DNA of 64,000 nucleotides, taken from positions 55,409,563 through 55,473,562 of the forward strand of contig CM059972.1 of assembly GCA_030490835.1 (NCBI GenBank). The letters are read 5' to 3'. The position numbers and the translations under genes were made by a program. The notes beneath the pieces are model-generated. The model worked only from the letters and a program-made list of their open reading frames with translations, had not been told where the DNA came from and searched no databases. This document shows, one piece after another, positions 1 through 10,980 of the stretch (positions within the stretch are counted from its first letter, which is position 1; every line of letters begins with the position of its first letter). This stretch comes from Annona cherimola (lineage: Eukaryota; Streptophyta; Magnoliopsida; Magnoliales; Annonaceae).

Positions 1-359
1 TCGAATGTCAGGTCGACTTGGTTTGCGACTTTGCTTCTCAGATTTTTCACTGTCAGCTGAAGTCGATGTTGGAGTCGACTTGGTCTGCGACTTCGCCCAA
101 GTCGCATGCGGAGTCGACTTCGTCTGCGACTTCGGCAGCTCTCGTCCCTAATTTTAACGCTGGACAAAAAATTACGTTTGAAGTCGATGCTGGAGTCGAT
201 TTGGTCCGCGACTTCACCCAAGTCGCATGTGGAGTCGACTTGGTCTGCGACTTTGGCAGCTCTCGTCCCCAATTTCAATGCTGAACAGAAAATGACGTTT
301 GAAGTCGATGCTGGAGTCGACTTGGCCTAAGTCGATGCCTGAGTCGACTTGGAAGTCGA
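1..359. repeat. GTCGAC palindrome array in the LTR
   Basis: This is a degenerate tandem array built from AAGTCGACTT and the partly complementary AAGTCGCA and TGCGACTT, with GTCGAC recurring every 20-60 bases. It is rich in CpG. The overlapping open frames with Glu-Ser-Thr repeats come from the repeat and are not genes. Confidence 0.85.
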
Positions 360-511
360 CTTGACTTGTCATGCTTCATTTTCTTCATTTCTATATCCTT
401 TAATCATTTCACAAACATATTAGTAACCAAAACTTACTCAAATTGATTTGTTAATCATCAAAACATAGACTTGACTTATTTTCCCTTTGATTTCAACACA
501 TGTTTCCAACA
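1..511 (-). mobile_element. Partial copia (Sirevirus-type) LTR, cut by window edge
   Basis: The right part of this segment matches the right end of the LTRs at 10981-12639 and 20347-21962: a GTCGAC array, then AT-rich sequence ending GTTTCCAACA. It is therefore a minus-oriented LTR of the same family whose left part lies outside the window. The LTR end at 511 falls inside the integrase reading frame of a Ty3/gypsy element, so it was inserted into that older element. The target duplication cannot be tested because the left flank is missing. It could be a solo LTR or one end of a complete copy. Confidence 0.8.
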
Positions 512-1292
512 CAACATTTCATCCTCAAATTGATAGGCAGACAAAAAGGGTGAATCAAATAGTTGAGGATATGCTAAGAATGTGCACAGTAGAATTCAAA
601 GGATCATGGGATGAATATTTGGCTATGGCAGAATTTGCTTATAACAACAGTTATCAAGCAAGTAATAAAATAACCCCATTTGAAGCTTTATATGGACGGA
701 AATGCAGAACTCCTCTAAACTGGGATGAAGTGGGAGAAAGGAAGTTAGCTCCAAACCTCTCAAAAAGAATGGCAGAAAAAGTCTAAGTGATTCGCCAGTG
801 TATACTCACAGCCCAGAGCAGGCAAAAGAGTTACACCGATTGCAAAAGAAGGGATTTAAATATCCAAGTTGGGGATCACGTATTTGTCAAAGTAACGCCA
901 TTCAAAGGAGTCACCCGGTTTGGAAAGAGAGAAAAACTAAATCCAAGATATGTCGGGCCCTTTGAAGTTCTAGAAAAGATAGGCAACCTAGCCTACAGAA
1001 TAGCCCTGCCTCCAGCCCCAAGTGTCATCCACAATGTGTTTCACATCTCCATGCTCAGAAAATATGTTCCTGATCCTACCCATGTGTTGATAGCAGAAAA
1101 TTTGCCAATCCAAGAATACTTGAACTATAAGGAAAGGCCAATCAAAATATTGGATTTCAAGATCAAGAAGCTTCGGAACAGAGAGATCGAATATGTAAAG
1201 GTACAATGGAATCGATATTCAGAATCCGAAGCTACTTGGGAGCTATGAGAAGAGGTCGAAAAGAAATATCCTCAATTATTCAAAGAAAAATA
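512..1292 (+). pseudogene. Ty3/gypsy chromovirus integrase C-terminus with chromodomain, broken
   Basis: The frame runs from an integrase core end (FHPQ...) through the LTR-proximal domain with VGDHVFVK and NPRYVGPFEVLEKIG, to a chromodomain-like end (IKILDFKIKKLRNREIEYVKVQW followed by SEATWEL). This order is typical of plant chromoviruses, probably the Tekay/Del group. The N-terminal part is cut off by the copia LTR ending at 511. In-frame stops occur at 784-786 (TAA) and 1246-1248 (TGA), and the frame ends at TAG 1290-1292. The position where this family carries the third catalytic acid (after HPQ.D.QT) reads lysine, a change explained by one G-to-A transition. The fragment is certainly inactive. 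Confidence 0.9.
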
Positions 1293-1315
1293 GGTTTCGG
1301 GAGGAAACCTATTAT

Positions 1316-1327
1316 AGGGGAGAGGAT
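1316..1327 (+). other. Polypurine tract of the chromovirus
   Basis: AGGGGAGAGGAT lies directly before the TGTGAAACCC start of the LTR. This is where a plus-strand primer is expected, and it ties the LTR family to the chromodomain integrase just upstream. Confidence 0.8.
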
Positions 1328-3781
1328 TGTGAAACCCAACTTTCTCAGGCAGTATACGTATTGTAAACCCTAAATTTTTGTAATAATTTTTATGATGAAT
1401 AAAATTTATGAATTATATTTATAGATATGTGTATTGGAGATTAACATAATGCAATTAAGAAATTAACCCATGTGAATAGTAACCGAGGATTAAGACATGT
1501 AATTAAGAGTTAATCACTTGGATTAACTTAATCACAAAAAGACAAAAAGGGGATTTAATCACTACAAGACAAAATAGCAATACTTTTTTATATTATAATA
1601 CAAATTTGGATTTTAGTGAAAAATTAAAGAAAAATTCATAATTTATAATCCGGACGTCGGATTTAGATGAAATTTTTTTTTGAATGGTTAAAAATCCATG
1701 ATGAACATGGTGAAGGGTTTAAGATGTGATGAAAATCACAAATTAAGGGTCAAGATGAAATGTCAAATGAAGATTAAAAAGTAGCTTAACTTTTCATTAA
1801 TTCTATTTTTGACTTCTTATTAAAATTAAATAATAAAAAAATAAAAAAATTAAATGAAAAGCAGCAATGGCAGGGGCTTGAGTAGGGGGTGGTTGGGATC
1901 CTTGACCAAAATCAATGGTCCACATTCATCATCCTCATAAATCAAGGGCTAGGATTTAATTTGCTTAAATTAATTAATTTGAAAAATAATAAATAATAAA
2001 TAAAAATAGGGCTGCCATAGGGGGGCTGAGCTGCCATAGGATGGGTTGCACATGGCTCAAAGCACCTTTTGGAAATTAGAAAAAAACACATTTACAATTT
2101 AATACCTTGAGCTAGGGGGGTAAATTATAATTTCATGAAAAATCAAACCCTATAAATAGGGGCAGGGGTGGACGTCCAAATGCACATTCATCCCAGCTCC
2201 ACTTGAGCAATTCCAAGCTCCCAAACACTCACATGTCTAAGGAAAGAAGAAGAGAAAGTGAGAGAGAAAAAGTGTGAGAAAAAAAAAGATATCTCCACTT
2301 CGGGTAAGTGAATTCTATCCAAATTTTTTTGAATGTTAAGTAGGGTAAAACCATGCTTAGATAATTCCTAAGCATGAGAAAATAAGTATATTTATAATGC
2401 TTAATTGGAATTATGCCAAAATATTAAAAATTTAGAGCAAAGATAGAGCATTCGAGAAGATAACATATGATATGTGTAAATAATGCTCCAAATTTGATAA
2501 ATGATGATTTGGGATGAATGATTATGATAAATATGATGTTTTAATGATGATATATTAATCTCATGATTTTTAGAATTAAGGATTATGCTTAAGTGAAATT
2601 ATGTTGATTTTTAGTATATGAAGAAAATGATTTACTTAGCCAAGTTAATGATGGTAAATTCAAAATTTGTGAATTTTCCCATGATAAACTAAACATAAGC
2701 TATGTCTTGGTATTTTTATTTTTGGAAAAAATGTCAATTTTTAGAACCCATGAACAGTAATCAACACGTTGTGAACAGTAACCTCGAATGAACAGTGATT
2801 TGCTACAGTAATCATGAACAGTAACAGTGTGATTTTGGAGAAATTTTGAGATTAATATTTAAATATAAGGATAGAATTTTTGAAGAACCTATGGATAGAA
2901 AAACCCGTATAAAGAAATAATGCCCAAATATTATAAAGCATGCATGGGAAGCAACTTGAATAGAAGAAATGAAATATCCTTTTTCCTTGAATAGAAAAAG
3001 GAAAAGAAAAAGTCGAGGACACCAACTGAGGAGGTAAGCAAGTTATATATTTTGCAAATTATTTTCAAAAATGCTTGAAATTGTTTGTGAATTGTTTTAT
3101 GAAATTTATTTAAGGTTGGCCATACCTATAACTGCTTTACACGAATTGAAGTACGATTGTTAAATTATTTATTAAATGCTTTTTATGAAATTATTTATGA
3201 TTTACAAATATCATGTCGGCATGTTTATGTAAATGAGTATGTGCCCGAGGAATAGGCTATAGTTGAGGTAATAAGCGGACCGGATGTCCCCATCGCTATT
3301 ACCAAGTCGCTTATATAGGCTCAGGCCGGTGGCGACCTCCCTGAGATGGGAGCATATATGGGATGGGCACCTAGCTAGCGTCGCATATAAAGGAATGTCA
3401 TGTATGGCTTGCTTACTGAGTATTATTACTCACCCATGCTTTTTCAACGACAGACAGAAAATGATGATGAAGGCAGCATGCAAAATATTATGTAGTTTTG
3501 ATATAAATATTGTATAAGTAAATTTTTATGTAAAGACAGTGATGATAATTTTGAGATGGAAAGAATATCTTTTCAATGATGATGTTTATGAATAGACTTT
3601 GATTATATCTGCGATATGTGAAATATGTTTCAAGTTGGATGAATGATATCAATTTTCCATGTATTAATATTATATATATATAATCATGCCGTGTGATCAG
3701 GGCAACAATCCTGAGTCACGTTTACCAATCAAAAACGGTCCCGGAGTAAGGCTTCTAGGCACCCTGGTTCGGGGCGCCACA
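1328..3781 (+). mobile_element. 3' LTR of the chromovirus (TGTGAAACC family)
   Basis: The LTR starts TGTGAAACCC and ends GGGGCGCCACA, with TG..CA termini. It follows the polypurine tract of the integrase remnant. Related LTRs with the same ends occur as solo copies at 55385-58043 (plus) and 46796-49955 (minus), and these confirm both boundaries. A block at 2751-2826 repeats a TGAACAGTAA motif about five times, and the last ~95 bases form a module shared with other LTR families. The 5' LTR is outside the window. Confidence 0.9.
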
Positions 3782-5604
3782 AATAACAAATATGAAAAGA
3801 GAGATAAAAAGAGAAGATGAAACTCTATGTATTGCAGTGAATGGCTTGAATCTCCACTTGATTCACCTTCTTTACCTTGAAGCCTTGGTTTTCCCCCTTT
3901 CTCTACAGTAGCCCTTGATGATCTATTCTTAAAACCCTAAAAGAATTTATACCCTCGCACGGGTAGCATGAAACACGTGCAAAAATTGCACACGAGTGGG
4001 GTGGCACCACAACGCCAAGAGTCTGGCGTCAGAGCGGCAACTCTCTAGAGTTGTTTAGAACCTGCGTGTTTCTGAAATTTTCTATTGTAGAGATGCCTGA
4101 GGCTGGGGCGCCAGATTTTTGGCACCGGAGCACCAACTTTCTGTCTTCATTCTTCAAGGGTTGTTTGCAATGAGTTTTTCTTCCCATCGCTTTGGCATGA
4201 TGTTTATGAAGTAGCCACCATTTTTTCTTACAACAAAGGATATAAAATGAGTGAATGATGCCCTAAATGATCTAAAGCAATAACCATAACCTAAGATGAT
4301 ATGATTTACTTTGAATTCAACTAAAAATGCATGAAATCTACACACAATGCATGAAATGAAGAAATTATGTAAACTAATGCAAAACCTATGTAAATTCATA
4401 TGTTTCTCTTAAACTATAATTCAAAATGAACACAAAAGGAGTCTTGAAAACTTTAGTTTTTATAGAGTTATCATCGCCTCTCTAGGAATAGATGTGAACA
4501 AGTTACCTTCTCAGAATCGGACCCTGTGACCTGTTGAGGTTGTGGCTTCATCCTGAGGCCACTTGGATGGCATTCACTGTCATCATGGAATCTCCTCTTG
4601 GGTAGTTGACTTAGAGGGACGTGATATGGGTAGCTTGGATGGCTTGAAAAGGAATTTGGGTGCCATAGAAATGTAAGGAGCAGTAAACTGAGTGTTTCGA
4701 TGAGATGGGAGTTAGGAATCCGAAAATCGAAAGTTCGAAGATGAGTATTTAGAGATTCTAAAATTTCAAGCTTGGGAGATGAGAGAAATGAGAGTCAAAT
4801 GTCAGAGAATGGGTTTTCGTCTATCCAAGTTTGCGCCTAAATGGGTTAAGACGAATCATTACCCGCGGAGTCAATTTCGAACCCTACATCGGATTCAAAG
4901 TCGACTTAGGATGAGTGGAGTTGACTTAGCTCCACCGACCCAAGTATAAACATATTCTTACCAAGTATTTATATATATATATATATATAAATTGTAACCG
5001 TTCCCTATCCATTAGGTAATTTATGAATATGTTGCTAGGAATTTATGATGTTAATGTGGTACTGAACATATGTAGATATGGCATCTAGGTGGACGTGTAG
5101 TGTATACATGCATTTATTATAATCTTGGCAGGTAGGGTTGTAGGGGACACCATTTACAAGTATGTTAGACATGAGGACGAGTTTTGCACTTGCATATTTC
5201 TATAGCTGCAACCCCTGGTTATGTGTGATTTATTTTGTATTGATTTAGGGGTGTATAATTGATGCATTATTTGGGGCACTATAACTATCCTCCACTTCGT
5301 AGAGTAGAGTATGTCATTCACGCCTGTCGTCCTCTCCCCTCTTCTTCTTTGAAGATCATTGACTTGCACCCAGGAAGCTAGAAATCCGGAAGATCCGAGC
5401 CTAAGCCACTGTTTCAAGAGAAATCACAATCAAGGTAAGTAGATGCCGCCTCTTGTTGAATTAGTGATGGAATCTCGTCTTAGTCATGATATGGGGCGAG
5501 TGAGAAGGGCTAGTGCCTAACAAATTCGTGGTTTAGAACATTAGAGTTCATGACAGTTTATGTCTAATAAGGTTTTGGGAACAATTGAATGTTAATAGGG
5601 TTCG
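3782..5604. other. Intergenic, no gene recognised
   Basis: I see no long open frame or recognisable protein. The stretch holds a short TA microsatellite near 4970-4990 and isolated GTCGACTT sites near 4890-4930. The sequence at 5280-5440 has a transcribed look (CT-rich, with a GTAAGT at 5433), but nothing identifies a product. Confidence 0.5.
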
Positions 5605-6510
5605 TAACAGCTTAATAAGTAGAAATTGATCACTAAAGCATAATGTCATATACTACATCCTAAAACCTAGAAAATAAACTTACTGCACACGGTTTTAATA
5701 AATCAAAACAATAATATAAGATTATTGAAAGAATTCATCAAATCCAAAATAATATAAATAAAAAAAGAAAAAACTTATTGGTGTAGTCTTCAATGATGTC
5801 TTGAATATCTCTCGTCAATTCGCCTCTTCCTTCTTCTTCTTTGGCTCTCCACTTTTCTCCAAGCCCTAGCCTCCAAACCTACCTCAAAACATCCTTGGAT
5901 GCCCTAATTCATGCTTAACAAGTGTTTATATAGAAATCTCTTAAAATTTGCGCAGAACATGGAACGAGCATGTATGCTATAACCAGAGCTAAACACAACC
6001 TGGGCCGTGTTGGTTGGTGGTCACAAACAGTTTGCTTCGAAATTTGACGACTTTACCCGATGCACTCCTAATCATGTCGAAATTCCTATACACATCTTGG
6101 ACCTTGTAGAGCACTATTTTTTCTCCTTGAGCCCTGCTGCTCCCTTCCTCCTCTCCCAAAGGACCAACCGTATGGAGTATAGCCAAGTGGTAAGGCATCA
6201 GTTTTTGGTACCAGCATGAAAAGGTTCAAACTCTTCAAAACATTATTTTTGGATGCCTTATATCTTTAGCTTTCGATCGTCAATTATCTTGTGTCAATTA
6301 TATGACCAATTTGCTTGTTTGCACATATAACATTGAAACATGAACACTTGCACTAAACTAAACAAATTTTGGCATTAAATCTCTCAAAATCATAATTTAA
6401 ACATTATTTAGAGTATGAAAACTCTTGATATGTGAGGTATAAAATTGACTCAACAGTTTTCGACCATTAACAATACATAATAAATAATGAGATTAGATCG
6501 GGTTAAGGAT
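5605..6510. repeat. Direct repeat, copy A (~0.9 kb)
   Basis: This segment aligns by eye along its length with 7211-8108, from AATAAGTAGAAAT to GAGATTAGAT. It contains a CT-rich stretch, a TATATAAAC motif on the minus strand near 5925 and a tRNA-Gln-like remnant at 6173-6244. It is either a tandem duplication or two copies of an unidentified repeat. I found no TG..CA ends or target duplication that would make the pair LTRs. Confidence 0.7.
6173..6244 (+). pseudogene. tRNA-Gln(UUG) remnant, plant mitochondrial type
   Basis: The sequence begins TGGAGTATAGCCAAGTGGTA, the acceptor and D-arm of plant mitochondrial trnQ as I know it. It continues with a TTTTTGGTA anticodon region (UUG) and a T-arm-like AAAGGTTCAAAC. 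The 3' acceptor strand, expected to pair with TGGAGTA, is replaced by AAAACAT, and the anticodon stem has mismatches. It is therefore not a working tRNA. Possible origins are a fragment of mitochondrial DNA in the nucleus or the tRNA head of a repeat. Confidence 0.6.
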
Positions 6511-6724
6511 CTAATGTAGACTATAGTAATTCAATAGTTTCTGACCATTAACAAATACATAATAAATAATGAGATTAGATCGGGTTAAGGATCTAATGTA
6601 GACTATAGTAATTCAATAGTTTCTGACCATTAACAAATACATAATAAATAATGAGATTAGATCGGGTTAAGGATCTAATGTAGACTATAGTAATTCAATA
6701 GTTTCTGACCATTAACAAATATAT
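6456..6724. repeat. 82-bp tandem repeat, about 3 units
   Basis: Units containing TCAATAGTTTCTGACCATTA recur at a spacing of exactly 82 bases (about 6531, 6613 and 6695). The later units are nearly identical. Each unit includes GAGATTAGATCGGGTTAAGG. The array grows out of the right end of direct-repeat copy A, while copy B has only one partial unit. Confidence 0.9.
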
Positions 6725-7210
6725 GAAATCTAGACTATAGTTAATCCAATCATCTAAACAATAAGAATAAGGAGATATAATATATTCTATAACTAAAGAA
6801 AAACCACTACCAATTTGTGATGTAAGTGAGATTAGAAATAAGGGATATTGGAGATCTAGAGTTCATATTTAATGTTTCTGTAATAAATAATTGGCTCGCT
6901 TGCTTAATTTAGATAATTTGTATTAAAGGAAAACAAATCTTAAGATAATCTTACATCTTCTCTCGAGGCATAAAAGGTGTACCCTAATATTCATAACCAT
7001 ATATTCATATGAGATTTGTTGATTAGAATCTATTAAGTTCTATGGTAACTCATGAAATTCTTTAATGTTGTCACGCCTATTCTCATGATCCAAATTTTCA
7101 CCTCTCGGTTCCTTCACCTAGTATATGAAATCATGCCAAAGTGAAGGCCTTAATACTAAGCATGTATTAAATCCACAAGATATTAAATTAGCACAAAAAT
7201 CCTTTATAAA

Positions 7211-8108
7211 TAAGTAGAAATCAATCACTAAAGCATAGTGTCACATGCTACATCCTAAAATCTAGAAAATGAACACACTACACATGGTTTTAATAAGTCT
7301 AAACAATAATACAAGATTATTGAAAGAATTCATCAAATCCAAGATAATTTAAACAAAGAAAATAAGAAAAAAAAAACTTATTGGTGTAGTCTTCAATGGT
7401 GTCTTGAATATCTCTCTTCAATTCGCCTCTTCCTTCTTCCCTCTTTGGCTCTCTACTTTTCTCCAAGCCCTAGCCTACAAACCTAGCTCAAAACATCCTT
7501 GGATGCCCTAATTCGTGCTTAACAAGTGTTTATATAGAAATTTCTCAAAAATTGCACAGAACATAGAACAAACGCGTATTCTATAACATGAGTTGAACAC
7601 AACCTTGGCTGTGTTGGTTGGTGGTCACAGATTGCTTTGAAATTTGATGACTTTTTTGCTCAATGCACCCCTAATCATGTCGAACTTCTTGCACACATCT
7701 TGGACCTTGTAGAGCACTATTTTTGCTCCTTCAGCCCTACTTCTCCCTTCCCCCTCTCCCTAGGGATCGATCGTATGGAGTATATCTAAGTGGTAGGGCG
7801 TTGGTTTTTGGTACCACCATGCAAAAGTTTAAAATCTTCAAAACATCATTTTTGGACGCCTTATATCTTTAGCTTCTGATCGTCAATTATCTTGTGTCAA
7901 TTTTATACCTAATTTGCCTATTTGTACATATAACACTCAAAAATAGACACACACTAAACTAAACAAATTTTGGCATTAAATCTCTCAAAATCATAATTTA
8001 AACACTATTTAGAGTAAGAAAACTCTTGATATGTAAGGTATAGAATTGATTCAACAGTTTTCAACCATTAACAAATATATAATAAATAATGAGATTAGAT
8101 TCGGTTAA
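7211..8108. repeat. Direct repeat, copy B (~0.9 kb)
   Basis: This is the second copy of the segment at 5605-6510, about 1.6 kb downstream in the same orientation. It differs by scattered substitutions and small indels. Homology ends near GATTAGATTCGGTTAA at 8108. It also carries the tRNA-Gln-like remnant (7776-7848). Confidence 0.7.
7776..7848 (+). pseudogene. Second tRNA-Gln(UUG) remnant
   Basis: TGGAGTATATCTAAGTGGTA followed by TTTTTGGTACCACCATGCAA is the counterpart of the remnant at 6173. It has different substitutions in the D-arm and T-arm and the same loss of the 3' acceptor strand. The shared truncation shows that the tRNA part was already broken before the segment was duplicated. 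Confidence 0.55.
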
Positions 8109-10249
8109 TTGCGATTACATGGTGCAATCTGCTGCAATGGGCCTTGAACAATTACGAAATTATATTCTATCACATCCATGATATCTAGAATTATTTATTT
8201 TAGTGTCAGACTAATTTTCATCCAAATTGAATATATATTGGCCCCATTTGAAAAATCAATGTTATAAATATTTTGATTTGAATTGTCGTATTTTCAACAT
8301 CAAAACCTTTTAAAATATACTTCTTATGTGAATAAATGTTATATCAAATATCAATACTTTTAAATGCACATGAGCCTTATTTTGCAATGGACAACATTAT
8401 AACTACGATGCAGTTCAACTACATTAGATAATGTCTCATAAATAATTAATACATAGAAAAACTAAATAAAATTTTTAGACGAAAACATAAAGTTTTTTGA
8501 TTGCTTCTATTTAACCATAATCACTTGATTTTTAATTTTCTTTATGTTTAACAAGAAATTTACTTCATTAATTTTATTTATTATCATTTGTTTAGTTAGG
8601 AGACTAAATTTATCTAATATGTGAATGGGCCTCATTTGCTATATATTTGTGTATAAATTATGATAAATATTTAGATTCATTATATATGTATTTGAATATA
8701 ATAATACTTTATAAAATCATTTATCCATATATTAATGATTTTTAGATGATTTACACGTTGAAAATATAATTTTAGAAGTAATATTTAGTATTAAATTATT
8801 TTATTACTTTGATTTTGCACATTTGTAGACTTGGCCCATGCACTATGATATTATAAAAGGATTTTCATGATAAGAGAAAAGATGCTGAATATAATAAATA
8901 GAGTAGATTTTTTATTAAATATTAAAATATTAAAAATGAAAAGAATTATATAAAAGTAAAGCTCAAAAATTTTTGAGATCAAAAATACTTATACGGATGC
9001 ATAAAAAAATACTGACATGGATAAAAAGCAAAATTAAAGCTACTGTATTTAAATAAGGAAATATATTTTCATGCCCTTTGACCATAAGAAACATACAATC
9101 TTGTTATAATTTGATTGGATTTAAGCATTTATTTATTGGATAAATTTTCTTTTACTTAAAGCACTAGATCTTAGTACATGAGACATTTATTTTACCATTA
9201 TCTGCATCCACAAGTATATACATATTTTCAAATTAATTAGTAGTTTTCATAGCAATCATTCATGTTTTCTTTCGTTTTGTTTCTTTTTTCTTTGTTAATA
9301 TGATATTAATTTTAATGATGATATAATATTTATCATAAGCATAAAGACTCAATTTCGCCTTTAAAAATATTATTGATTTATTATGTTAATACATCTTATT
9401 TTATCATGCTACCAAAAATTCACTTCTTCCTACACACCTTTTGATATGAATTGATATTGAAATTATTAACTACCATATTTGATATTATTATCTCTGCATT
9501 TCAATTCTTTTTTGCACAATTTGTTTATAAAATTGTCTTATGTATTTTAACTTTATTTCTTTAACTTGTAAGGTAATAATCCAATACATATGAATGTACT
9601 GAAGCATCATTACATACCTATGGTTCGAGCTTTTTCAAAAAAATTTATTTTTCATTTCATTTTTATTTGTCCCCATATATATTTAGTTTAAAATACAAAT
9701 TTATCATTTTTATAATTTTGTATATTTATTTTTATAATTTTAAAAATTAATAGCTTTAACCTCCACTTATGGGATAAAACTATTATTTTTTGAAATTATA
9801 AAAATATATACCTAAAAATGATTAATTTTGATATATATATGTATAAAGGTTACATATGTGCTCACATAAAAATGAAAAGAAAAATAAATAAAAATAAAAA
9901 TTCAATTCAATACACACATATGTATTGAAGTTTCAAAACATAAACAAGTGTGTAATCATTGCCCTTACCTCTAATTATTACCTAGATTTTATTGCATGAC
10001 TCTTTGACTTTTAATTTTTTTACATTTCAAATTTGACATTTATATCTTGTAAAAAGTATTATAAGTCTATATATAGGTAATTTTTAGAATTATAAATTAT
10101 GATAAATGGTTTAGATTTTAAAAATATTTTAAAATAAAAATCAAAGGTAAGCACAGAACTTCCATGCTTCCAGTAAGTATTAAATATTACTCTTTAATTT
10201 CATTATTTGAAGTATTTATTTCTTCTATGGACTAGTTATTTAAGAGTTA
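8109..10249. other. AT-rich intergenic DNA, no gene seen
   Basis: No protein-like frame is visible. The segment is very AT-rich. Around 9590-9925 the two ends are imperfectly inverted (CAATACATATG on the left, CATATGTATTG on the right), which suggests an old foldback element. I could not define its ends or a target duplication. Confidence 0.4.
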
Positions 10250-10258
10250 ATTTTAAAT

Positions 10259-10660
10259 GAGGAATGATCCTGTTAGCCCGGGCTAAGTAAATGCCCCACT
10301 TATCCCACCTTAAAAAATCTACTTACAATAAATTATTTTTTTAATTTTTTCTATGTACACTTATTTATCTAAGTATATTTAACATATAGACCAAGTTTTA
10401 CCATTTTTGAATATGTTTATCTATTTTTTTGAGATTTTTAAACATCTATGTGTATATATGTATTTAAAATACCCTTATTTTTAAAAATCTAAAAAATATA
10501 TATACACATATCCAAAAATGGTAAAACTTGATTTATATATTAAATACACTTAGATAAACAAGTGTACGAAGGAAAAAGCAAAAAAAATTATTTTAAATAG
10601 GATTTTTGAGGTGGGCTAAGTGAGACATTTACTTAGCTCGGGCTAACAGGATCACTCCTC
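10259..10660. mobile_element. MULE-type MITE, 402 bp
   Basis: The terminal inverted repeats are long: GAGGAATGATCCTGTTAGCC on the left, and the complement of GGGCTAACAGGATCACTCCTC on the right. They are flanked by a perfect 9-bp duplication, ATTTTAAAT, at 10250-10258 and 10661-10669. A 9-bp duplication with long inverted repeats is the mark of Mutator-like elements. There is no coding sequence. The interior is also largely self-complementary (TACCATTTTTG against CAAAAATGGTA), so the whole element can fold back. Confidence 0.85.
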
Positions 10661-10980
10661 ATTTTAAATATACCCATGACATTTGCCCTTATACCCATTA
10701 AGTGTGAGTGAAATTTTATCTATACTCATTCCGTCAAGCACAATTAAAAATCACTATTATTCATCATAAGAAATATCCAAAATGCCTTTTACTATTTAAT
10801 AATTATAGTCATTTATCCATGGTAGAAGTTGAACAATATGATGGAAATCCATCCAACTTGGAAGAGAAGTTAGGCAAAATGGGTTTTGATGATCCAGATA
10901 TAACACCAAAAATAGTGGATGTTAGATTAATCAGAAATATTTTGGAATTTTAAAATTATTAAATGTTCCTAACTATTATA
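10661..10980. other. Short AT-rich gap with an 81-codon open frame
   Basis: A plus-strand frame at 10708-10953 could encode 81 residues, but it has no recognisable motif or promoter and may be chance. It is possibly the remnant of something cut by the Sirevirus inserted at 10981. Confidence 0.25.

Noticed and set aside
5605..8108. The two ~0.9 kb direct repeats as LTRs of a small element
   Set aside because: Homology runs past any TG..CA ends, and no target duplication or primer site was found.
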